DNA from: Candidatus Zixiibacteriota bacterium
GTDB taxonomy: Bacteria > Zixibacteria > MSB-5A5 > SM1-73
NCBI GenBank assembly: GCA_029933635.1
Contig: JAOZNS010000072.1
Span: 1-11,683 of the forward strand
Direction: 5' to 3'
Length of the DNA: 11,683 bases
Part shown: in pieces, positions 6,127-11,683 of the stretch
Layout: every line of letters begins with the position of its first letter
Numbering within the stretch: the first letter of the stretch is position 1
Translations under genes and position numbers: made by a program
The notes under the pieces: model-generated
The model's database searches: none
What the model was told of the DNA's origin: nothing
The model's input: the letters and a program-made list of their open reading frames with translations, nothing else

Positions 6127-7176
6127 ATGCATGCGTCTTTCATTGATATAATCCTAAGCGGATGGGAAGCCTTACTTGAATATCTCTCAGCCCATGTGCT
6201 AACTTGTCTGGTTCCTGCCTTTTTCATAGCTGGGGCGATAGCTGTTTTCGTATCCCAAACCTCGGTGATGAAATATTTTGGAGCCAAGTCCAAAAAGGTT
6301 TTGGCTTATTCTGTCGCCTCAGTTTCTGGAGCAATTTTGGCGGTTTGTTCCTGTACCATCCTTCCTCTGTTTGCCGGGATTCACAAAAGAGGGGCAGGTT
6401 TGGGTCCAGCCATCGCCTTTCTTTATTCCGGACCAGCGATAAACATCTTGGCCATAGTATATACCGCCAAGCTATTGGGATTTGACCTGGGAATCGCCCG
6501 GGCCATAGGAGCGATTTCTTTTTCGATAGTGATTGGTCTGATTATGGCTTTTCTCTGGCGAAAAGAGGAGTTAGAGAAAGTCAATAATCCGGGGGAATTG
6601 GTTTTACCTCAAGAAGAGAAGACGACAAGACCCCGGGGAATTACCCTATTTTACTTTTTTATTCTGGTAGGGATCTTAGTCTTTGGTGCCTCCCAGAAAT
6701 GGTTAATAACTTCAGCACTTTTGGTGATCTTAGGTCTGATTTTATACCGCTGGTTTCAAAAAGAGGAACTTAGATACTGGATATATCAAACCTGGGATCT
6801 GTTCAAAAAGATATTTCCCATTCTGATAGCAGGTGTTTTTATGGCGGGGATCATCAAAGCCTTACTTCCCCAGCAGGTTGTGGAACACTGGCTGGGGGGG
6901 AACGGTCTCAGACCAACCTTTACAGCCTCGCTCTTTGGAGCCTTGATGTATTTTTCCACCTTGACCGAGGTTCCCATCATTCGTGCCTTGATGGATCTGG
7001 GAATGGGAAGAGGTCCAGCTTTAACTTTGCTTTTGGCTGGTCCAGCTTTAAGCTTGCCCAACATGATCGTAATCGCAAGAATAATGGGGATAAAGAAGAC
7101 AGGAGTTTATGTATGTTTAGTTATAATAATGGCCACCATAACCGGGATGATCTTCGGGAATTTAATAATCAAATGA
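6127..7176 (+). CDS. DUF318/ArsP-type permease (SO_0444/YraQ family)
   Basis: A 349-residue polytopic membrane protein made of two related halves. The first half has Cys74-Ser-Cys76 in VCSCTILPLFAGIHKRGAGLGPAIAFLYSGPAINI. The second half has FSTLTEVPIIRALMDLGMGRGPALTLLLAGPALSLPNM. A loop at about 145-172, rich in charged residues, separates the halves. Some family members are known exporters: ArsP moves trivalent organoarsenicals, and SO_0444-type proteins have been linked to metal efflux. The CSC motif would suit a soft metal or metalloid. It stands directly after the second ArsR and before an ABC exporter. A role in metalloid export is therefore inferred from both family and context, and it may matter more because the upstream Acr3 is broken. 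The start at 6127 has only a poor SD, but the first helix begins soon after. Confidence 0.82.
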   Translation: MHASFIDIILSGWEALLEYLSAHVLTCLVPAFFIAGAIAVFVSQTSVMKYFGAKSKKVLAYSVASVSGAILAVCSCTILPLFAGIHKRGAGLGPAIAFLYSGPAINILAIVYTAKLLGFDLGIARAIGAISFSIVIGLIMAFLWRKEELEKVNNPGELVLPQEEKTTRPRGITLFYFFILVGILVFGASQKWLITSALLVILGLILYRWFQKEELRYWIYQTWDLFKKIFPILIAGVFMAGIIKALLPQQVVEHWLGGNGLRPTFTASLFGALMYFSTLTEVPIIRALMDLGMGRGPALTLLLAGPALSLPNMIVIARIMGIKKTGVYVCLVIIMATITGMIFGNLIIK

Positions 7177-7217
7177 AAGGGGCCCAGTTTCAAGATAAAA
7201 CGGAACCTTAGATTAAT

Positions 7218-8153
7218 ATGAACAAAGAAAATTATAATGTTATAGAGGCAAATGAACTGACCAAAAGGTTTGGTGAGATTACCGCGGTTAATCGGATTAG
7301 CCTCGATGTAAAAAAAGGAGAGATATTTGGCTTCCTCGGACCAAATGGTGCAGGAAAGACAACCACCATCAGGATGTTGACTGGTCTTTTGATTCCAGAT
7401 TCTGGAAACATCTGCATAGATGGGATTGATGTAAGAAAAAATCCGGTTCAAGCAAAGATGAAGATGGGGATCATTCCGGAGTTGGGCAACATCTACGCTG
7501 ATCTGACCGCAAAACAGAACATAATTTTGGCGGGTAAATTCTACGGAGTATCCAAAACGGAGCTTAAAAGAAGAGCGGATGATCTTTTAGATCAGTTTGA
7601 ACTTTATGATAGGAAAGATGTTCCTGTCAGAACCTTTTCCAAAGGAATGAAACAAAGGATAAATATCGCCAGCGCCCTGGTGCACAATCCAGAAATTTTG
7701 TTTCTGGATGAGCCAACTTCGGGATTGGACGTTCAAAGCCAGCGGTTGATCAGAAATATCATTAAACGGATGAATCAGAAGGGCACAACTGTTTTTTTGA
7801 CCACCCATAACATCGAGGAAGCAAATCAGTTATGCGAAAGGGTGGGAATTATTAATAGAGGTAGAATAGTTGTCATTGACCGACCGGAGCGGTTAAGAAG
7901 AACCTTTGAGGAAAGCCAATCAGTTGAGATCTCTTGGGATAAAGAAATTGATACGAATTGGGTAAAGAAAAGTATTCTAACCAACAGGATAGAAAGATGC
8001 GGAGATAAGTGGAAGCTATATACAGACAATCCTGATGGACTGGTAAAGTATTTGGTGAAGTTTACCCAACAGCAAGAGTGGAGAATCATCTCCTTAGAGA
8101 TCTGTCGAGCAAGTTTAGAAGATGTATTTGTGAAACTGACCAAAGGCAAATAA
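7218..8153 (+). CDS. ABC transporter ATP-binding protein (ABC-2 exporter type)
   Basis: A 311-residue nucleotide-binding subunit. Walker A is GPNGAGKTT (41-49). The signature is FSKGMKQ (140-146), a variant of LSGGMKQ. Walker B is LFLDEP (161-166), followed by the D-loop SGLD and switch His197 in TTHN. The Q-loop position reads IIPE (Glu88) instead of the usual Gln. About 90 C-terminal residues follow the ATPase core, as in DrrA/NatA-like exporters. It pairs with the membrane subunit whose ATG follows two bases after this stop, so the two are translationally coupled. The substrate is unknown; drug, ion or lipid export is possible for this class. Its place in an ArsR-permease neighbourhood suggests stress or detoxification, but that is only context. 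The SD is weak. Confidence 0.93.
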   Translation: MNKENYNVIEANELTKRFGEITAVNRISLDVKKGEIFGFLGPNGAGKTTTIRMLTGLLIPDSGNICIDGIDVRKNPVQAKMKMGIIPELGNIYADLTAKQNIILAGKFYGVSKTELKRRADDLLDQFELYDRKDVPVRTFSKGMKQRINIASALVHNPEILFLDEPTSGLDVQSQRLIRNIIKRMNQKGTTVFLTTHNIEEANQLCERVGIINRGRIVVIDRPERLRRTFEESQSVEISWDKEIDTNWVKKSILTNRIERCGDKWKLYTDNPDGLVKYLVKFTQQQEWRIISLEICRASLEDVFVKLTKGK

Positions 8154-8155
8154 TT

Positions 8156-8911
8156 ATGACGACCAAAGACCTAAATGTTCAGTTTCTTCGTGGAGTGATA
8201 ATTACCACGGAAAAGAACATACGAATTTATTATACCAAGGCGCCGGTGCTAATATTCGGGCTTTTGTTTCCATTATTTTTATTTTTAGCTTTTTATCTGG
8301 GAAGAGAGGTTGATCTTTCCTGTTTCTTCCCTGGCTTTTTAGCTATGTCCTTATTCTTCACCGCCTCGTCAGTTGGTCCCCTCATCACTCCCTGGGAGAA
8401 GCAAGCTGGGACTTACGAAAGACTGTTGTCATTTCCGGTCAATATCAACACACTTATTTTAGGAGATACCACAGCCGGAATGATCTTTGGCATTCTCATA
8501 AGTTTGGTGGTATTGATGGTTGGATTGGTATTCTTAGGTTTGCGGGTAAATTTTTTCCTTCTGATTTTCGGAACCCTTTTGGCTTCTTTTTGTTTTTCCT
8601 CTCTGGGGATTCTTTTGGCTTCTCCCTCCGCCCGTGCGCCATCTCATATCATGATGCTTTCCAGTTTGGTGCGTTTTCCGCTGATCTTTATCAGTGGCAT
8701 CTTCATACCCTTGGGGAATCTGCAGGGAGTCGGAAAAGCGGTCAGTTACCTTTCTCCCATCACTTATCTGGTGGATATATTTAATCTGGGTTTTAAAGAT
8801 AAATCCTTCATCTCGCCGGTGGTCGATTTTGTGGCTTTATTTGCTTTTAGCATAATATTTGTGTTTTTATCCAATAGATTCCATCGGCGGAATTTGATAA
8901 AAGGATTGTGA
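8156..8911 (+). CDS. ABC-2 type transporter permease
   Basis: A 251-residue membrane subunit with about six hydrophobic spans (for example about 30-48, 58-76, 95-120, 132-158, 167-190 and 222-242). The amphipathic N-terminal segment (MTTKDLNVQFLRGVIITTEKNIRIYYTKAPV) is typical of ABC-2 permeases, as are PWEKQAGTYERLLSFPV after the second span and the FISGIFIPLGNLQGVGKAVSYLSPITYLVD stretch. I chose the ATG at 8156, two bases after the ATPase stop. An in-frame ATG at 8078 would overlap the ATPase gene by 76 bases and add 26 polar residues that look like shadow sequence. AAAGG lies about 11 bases upstream. It forms an exporter with the preceding ATPase; the substrate cannot be read from sequence. 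Confidence 0.88.
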   Translation: MTTKDLNVQFLRGVIITTEKNIRIYYTKAPVLIFGLLFPLFLFLAFYLGREVDLSCFFPGFLAMSLFFTASSVGPLITPWEKQAGTYERLLSFPVNINTLILGDTTAGMIFGILISLVVLMVGLVFLGLRVNFFLLIFGTLLASFCFSSLGILLASPSARAPSHIMMLSSLVRFPLIFISGIFIPLGNLQGVGKAVSYLSPITYLVDIFNLGFKDKSFISPVVDFVALFAFSIIFVFLSNRFHRRNLIKGL

Positions 8912-8932
8912 TGATTACATCAGGAGGTCAAT

Positions 8933-9178
8933 ATGAAGATAGAAATTTTGGGGATGGGATGTTCCTCGTGCAACAAACTGGAGAAAGATGTGTTTGCCAC
9001 ATTGAAAGAGTTGAACATTGACGCCGAGGTGTCGAAGGTTGAAGACTTTACCAAAATTGCCTCATACGGAGTCCTGATGACGCCCGGCTTGGTGATAAAT
9101 GGCAAAGTTTACTCCTCCGGTAAAATTCCAGTTATGGCTACGCTGAAAAGATGGATTGAGGAGGAGAACAAGAAATAG
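8933..9178 (+). CDS. Small thioredoxin-fold protein with CxxC (TM0996/MTH895-like)
   Basis: An 81-residue protein that starts MKIEILGMGCSSCNKLEKDV and has Cys10-Ser-Ser-Cys13 at the start of helix 1. The cis-proline region is MTPGLVING (Pro51). The length and the layout (beta strand, GxGCxxC, a beta strand with xTPxLVINGK, and a C-terminal helix RWIEEE) match the small glutaredoxin-like redox-active disulfide proteins found in anaerobes and archaea. Its likely role is cytoplasmic dithiol/disulfide exchange or carrying a metal or sulfur species between thiols. A strong SD (AGGAGGT, 8922-8928) fixes the start, 21 bases after the ABC permease. In this neighbourhood it could supply reductant to ArsC-type chemistry or hand cargo to a permease, but this is inference. 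Confidence 0.87.
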   Translation: MKIEILGMGCSSCNKLEKDVFATLKELNIDAEVSKVEDFTKIASYGVLMTPGLVINGKVYSSGKIPVMATLKRWIEEENKK

Positions 9179-9198
9179 CAAACAAGAGAGACTTTTTC

Positions 9199-9227
9199 TG
9201 TCTGGTCGTTTGAGAATAATCCAGACA
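9199..9227 (+). other. Perfect 7-bp hairpin between the Trx-like and FmdE-like genes
   Basis: TGTCTGG (9199-9205) pairs with CCAGACA (9221-9227) around a 15-base loop. No T-run follows, so it is not a standard terminator. It could be an RNA processing or stability site, or part of a leader for the FmdE-like gene in a 115-base gap that is otherwise without features. Confidence 0.35.
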
Positions 9228-9293
9228 AGCTTGAAAATATTTGGGACACAAACATGATACAAAATAAATCTAAAACCAATGGAGGTATTTGAA

Positions 9294-9911
9294 ATGGATT
9301 CAAAAGAACTTTTGGAAGTGGCACTTAAGCTTCATGGACATAAATGCCCGGCCATGCCCCTGGGTTTGAGGGCAGGACTGGCGGCTTTAAAGAAATTGGA
9401 GGTGGAGAGAGCCTCCAACAAAGAGCTTTTCACCTTTTGTGAAACCGGCTATGCCCACGCCACCATGTGCTTTGTGGATGGAGTGCAGATGGCTACCGGA
9501 TGCACCTATGGCAAAAGCAACATCAAGAAATTAGCTTATGACAAAAATGCCATAACCGTAATCGACGTCAAAAACAAAAAGGCAGTGAGGGTGGCTCCAA
9601 ATCCTGAGTTTCAAAAGAAAGGACTGGCTTCTGAATTTGTCCAGCTGAGAAAAAAGGGGATCGAACCTAAGGATATCCCTCCGGAGATAGTGGATCCCTT
9701 GGTGGACAAGATCATGAATGCCAAAGATGAGGAGCTTCTCAGAATCTCAGAGCTCTTTGACTATGATTTCAAGCCTCAAAAAGGCACCTTTGAATGGTAT
9801 GAGTGTGAGAGATGTGGGGAGGTGGTCTTCGCTCACAAAGTGAGAATCGTAGATGGCAAAAAGCTGTGCGTCCCCTGCGCCCAATACCCAGAGCAGGTGG
9901 GACTGTGGTGA
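9294..9911 (+). CDS. FmdE-like protein with C-terminal zinc ribbon
   Basis: A 205-residue soluble protein. The N-terminal motif LHGHKCPAMPLGLRAG (His14, His16, Cys18) is the FmdE-family signature, usually HGHxCPG; here Ala replaces the last Gly. The second conserved block is FCETGYAHATMCFVDGVQMATGCTYGKSNI, with Cys49, Cys59 and Cys70. Residues about 168-197 form a zinc ribbon, CERC (171-174) and CVPC (192-195). FmdE was named from methanogen formylmethanofuran dehydrogenase operons, but relatives are widespread in anaerobes and their activity is not settled; metal or molybdenum-related binding is often suggested. No methanogenesis gene is nearby. GGAGGT (9281-9286) sets the ATG at 9294. An in-frame ATG at 9279 overlaps that SD and is less likely. 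Its neighbours (thiol protein, TauE/SafE pair, ferredoxin) suggest metal, sulfur or redox chemistry. Confidence 0.87.
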   Translation: MDSKELLEVALKLHGHKCPAMPLGLRAGLAALKKLEVERASNKELFTFCETGYAHATMCFVDGVQMATGCTYGKSNIKKLAYDKNAITVIDVKNKKAVRVAPNPEFQKKGLASEFVQLRKKGIEPKDIPPEIVDPLVDKIMNAKDEELLRISELFDYDFKPQKGTFEWYECERCGEVVFAHKVRIVDGKKLCVPCAQYPEQVGLW

Positions 9912-9981
9912 TTATTCTTTAAAGCTGACTTTTTGTGAGTCAGAAAGTCCGACTTCGAAATCACCGATCAAGGAGTTTCAA

Positions 9982-10731
9982 ATGGTAATCTATATCATAG
10001 CGGGCATTGTCACCTTTGTATTCACCACGGTTTTGACCATCGCCGGCGTGGGAGCGGCTTTCATCTTGATTCCCGTATTTTACGCCTTGGACATTCCTTT
10101 AAGAGAAGCTATGGCGACTGCCCTTTTGCTTAATTCCATCGCCATGATCTTTGCCTCTTCCTCATATATCAGAAGAGGGTTGGTGGTCTTTCGAACTGCC
10201 CTTCCCATATTGATTGTAGCTACCATCCTTTCACCCTTGGGAGCTTATACCAGTAAGTTCGTCTCCCGCGACGTTCTGCTCTGGCTTTTTGTGGGTTTTT
10301 TAGTCTTTGCCGGGTCTATGATGCTTTTTTATAGAGCTAAGAAGAAGGAGATTGAAGCCAATAAAAAAAGGCAGGTAGCTTATGGCACTGGAGTGGGGAC
10401 TCTGGCCGGATATCTGGGAGGACTTTTAGGTGTAGGGGGAGGAAACTTCATCGTTCCGGTTTTGGTCTGGTTGGGATTTGATCCTAAAAAAGCCTCCGCC
10501 ACCACCGCTTTCATTGTGATCTTCTCCTCCTTCTCCGGATTTTTAGGTCATGCCTCCATCGGACATTTAAATACAACCTTGCTTCTTTTAACTGCCTTAG
10601 GATCGGTCACCGGCGCACTTTTGGGAGCATGGCTTATGGGAGCCAAGTTAAAAAGCAGACAGGTAAAGATAGTTATCGGGATTATTCTTTATGGAATCGC
10701 AGTCAAGATGATCTGGGGTCTTTTGAGTTGA
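9982..10731 (+). CDS. TauE/SafE family membrane permease, first copy
   Basis: A 249-residue DUF81/TauE-SafE permease with about eight spans in two homologous halves. The second half keeps the family motif GLLGVGGGNFIVPVLVWLGFDPKKASATT (about 147-175), followed by FSSFSGFLGH. In the first half the matching motif is degraded to IAGVGAAFILIPV, with no GGG. Known relatives export sulfite, sulfoacetate, taurine or related sulfur compounds. I chose the ATG at 9982, with AAGGAG (9970-9975) upstream. An in-frame ATG at 9853 lies inside the FmdE-like gene and would add 43 residues that look like shadow sequence. It is followed 51 bases later by a different TauE/SafE gene. Substrate: a sulfur oxyanion or organosulfonate is likely by family, not shown here. 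Confidence 0.88.
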   Translation: MVIYIIAGIVTFVFTTVLTIAGVGAAFILIPVFYALDIPLREAMATALLLNSIAMIFASSSYIRRGLVVFRTALPILIVATILSPLGAYTSKFVSRDVLLWLFVGFLVFAGSMMLFYRAKKKEIEANKKRQVAYGTGVGTLAGYLGGLLGVGGGNFIVPVLVWLGFDPKKASATTAFIVIFSSFSGFLGHASIGHLNTTLLLLTALGSVTGALLGAWLMGAKLKSRQVKIVIGIILYGIAVKMIWGLLS

Positions 10732-10782
10732 GAGAGTTTTAAAAAAGTGATTGTTATTAAAAGCAAACCCTAAAGGAGAAAA

Positions 10783-11538
10783 GTGCAAGCCGGATTTTAC
10801 TTAGTCCCTTTCATATTTTTTATAATTTCCTTTGTCTTCTCTATGTTAGGCATGGGAGGGGGACAGCTTTATATTCCCATCCTTTACTGGCTGGGGATGG
10901 ATTTTAAAAGCCAGGCTATCCCTTTAGGGTTACTGCTAAATTTCTGTGTCCAAATCTCTGCTTTCACTACTTATTCCCGGGCAAAATTGGTTCGATTCAG
11001 AATCGCCATTCCCTTTGGATTGATGATGGTTGTCTGTGCCCCCTTAGGGGCGATGGTTAACTTTGGATTGCCCACCAAGCCCATAATCTTTTTGTTTGCC
11101 ATATTCACTCTTTTTGCCGCCATCTTAGTTTTGTCCGGATGGAAACCTCATAAGGGGAACTGGAGCCGAAAAGAGGAGCTGATAGTTTCTATCACAGTGG
11201 GGGCGTTTTTGGGATTTCTGGTCGGGCTTATTGGCAGGGGTGGAGGTTCTTTCATCGTTCCCACTCTTCTGATGATCGGTCTGGATCCAAAAAATGCGGC
11301 GGCGACCTCATCCCTTATCGCCAGTTCCTCGTCCACAACTGGTTTCATAGCTCATCTGTTTAAGGCAAAGTTGGATTTCTGGATAACCCTCAGCACCGTT
11401 ATCGGTGTGCTTTTAGGCTCTCAGATTGGCTCTCGTCTGATGGCTACAAAACTGAAATCAAAAGCCATAAAGAAAATCTTCGGGTTGGTTTTGATTTTAG
11501 TCGCATTTTTGTTGCTCAAGGATGTGTTTTTGAAATGA
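10783..11538 (+). CDS. TauE/SafE family membrane permease, second copy
   Basis: A 251-residue permease of the same family as the preceding gene but clearly diverged. Here both halves keep the glycine motif: MLGMGGGQLYIPILYWLGMD (about 21-40) and LIGRGGGSFIVPTLLMIGLDPKNAAATSS (about 149-177). About eight membrane spans are visible. The start is GTG at 10783 with AAAGGAG (10772-10778) at proper spacing; no better ATG lies near the first span. The side-by-side pair suggests either a two-subunit transporter or two carriers for related sulfur compounds. Since the first copy has lost GGG in its N-terminal half and this one has not, a division of labour is possible. The next gene, a ferredoxin-type protein, starts 54 bases later. 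Confidence 0.87.
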   Translation: MQAGFYLVPFIFFIISFVFSMLGMGGGQLYIPILYWLGMDFKSQAIPLGLLLNFCVQISAFTTYSRAKLVRFRIAIPFGLMMVVCAPLGAMVNFGLPTKPIIFLFAIFTLFAAILVLSGWKPHKGNWSRKEELIVSITVGAFLGFLVGLIGRGGGSFIVPTLLMIGLDPKNAAATSSLIASSSSTTGFIAHLFKAKLDFWITLSTVIGVLLGSQIGSRLMATKLKSKAIKKIFGLVLILVAFLLLKDVFLK

Positions 11539-11591
11539 GATCAAATAGAACAAAACCCATTTTGATGGTGATTCTTAAGGAGAGGTTTGCA

Positions 11592-11683
11592 ATGCCATGG
11601 TTAACTGGTTATCCCAGGGAGAAAGTCGAATGGTACCCAACAATCGATCCAAAGAAGTGCTTGAAGTGTGGTATTTGCATGAA
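11592..11683 (+). CDS. 4Fe-4S ferredoxin-type protein, N-terminus only
   Basis: The window ends inside this gene. The 30 visible residues begin MPWLTGYPREKVEWYPTIDP and continue KKCLKCGICM, the first CxxCGxC part of a 4Fe-4S cluster binding motif; the fourth cysteine and any further cluster lie outside. The start is supported by AAGGAGAGG (11577-11585), seven bases upstream. Short proteins of this type (MPW...YPxxDxxxCxxCGxC) usually carry electrons to small redox enzymes. The gene shares direction with the TauE/SafE pair and may belong to the same transcript. Confidence 0.8.
   Translation, partial: MPWLTGYPREKVEWYPTIDPKKCLKCGICM

Noticed and set aside
8078..8155. Upstream ATG that would extend the ABC permease by 26 residues
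   Set aside because: It lies inside the ATPase gene and adds polar residues that are not part of the usual permease N-terminus. The ATG at 8156 follows the ATPase stop directly and fits coupling.
9853..9981. Upstream ATG that would extend the first TauE/SafE permease by 43 residues
   Set aside because: It overlaps the end of the FmdE-like gene and gives a cysteine- and serine-rich non-membrane stretch. The ATG at 9982 has a good SD and starts right at the first span.
1..11683. Mobile elements, CRISPR arrays, tRNA or rRNA genes
   Set aside because: I saw no transposase or integrase, no regularly spaced direct repeats, and no tRNA or rRNA signature on either strand. The minus-strand frames all lie across well-supported + strand genes or lack protein-like features.

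Overview
The window reads as bacterial DNA with every recognisable gene on the + strand. The secreted protease at the left end has paired dockerin loops of the GDVV(F/Y)LINYLYRGGP type and a C-terminal FQNHPNPFNP...LVDEFQSAGYKTVWW sorting/FlgD-like domain. This pairing is typical of the FCB superphylum and its uncultured relatives (Zixibacteria-like, WOR-3-like and similar lineages). That placement is an inference from protein style; no marker gene is present. Low-oxygen life is suggested by the FmdE-like protein, the small dithiol protein and the start of a ferredoxin, but it is not proven.

Layout. Bases 1-490 hold no gene I can support, only an imperfect inverted repeat (136-191). Bases 491-580 can fold as a gapless four-way RNA junction with a possible loop-loop contact. 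A 19-codon leader ORF (624-683) follows, whose stop codon lies inside the next Shine-Dalgarno sequence. Next comes a large S8 (subtilisin-like) protease gene (777-3749, or 696-3749 with an N-terminal extension), closed by a strong intrinsic terminator (3789-3836).

From 3943 an arsenic/metalloid region begins: a promoter with an overlapping inverted-repeat operator, an ArsR repressor with a CVCE metal site (4010-4354), and an Acr3 arsenite exporter fused in ancestry to an ArsC arsenate reductase (4475-5594). The Acr3 part has lost roughly 130 central residues and the reading frame shifts at the deletion scar, so the exporter is almost certainly dead, while the ArsC domain keeps its three cysteines.

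A second ArsR-type repressor with a CQCE site (5710-6033) and its own ATATG-TT-CATAT operator opens the rest of the window. It is followed by a DUF318/ArsP-type permease with a CSC motif (6127-7176), an ABC exporter pair (7218-8153 and 8156-8911), a CxxC thioredoxin-fold protein (8933-9178), an FmdE-like protein with a zinc ribbon (9294-9911), two different TauE/SafE permeases (9982-10731 and 10783-11538), and the first 92 bases of a 4Fe-4S ferredoxin-type protein (11592 onward). The close spacing and shared direction suggest one or a few transcripts under thiol/metalloid-responsive control. A plausible reading is a detoxification and sulfur/thiol-handling module in which the second permease may do the export job the broken Acr3 no longer does; this is inference.

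The observations most worth following are the four-way-junction RNA upstream of the protease, the microhomology-scarred acr3-arsC fusion, and the co-directional ArsR-permease-ABC-Trx-FmdE-TauE-TauE-ferredoxin run.
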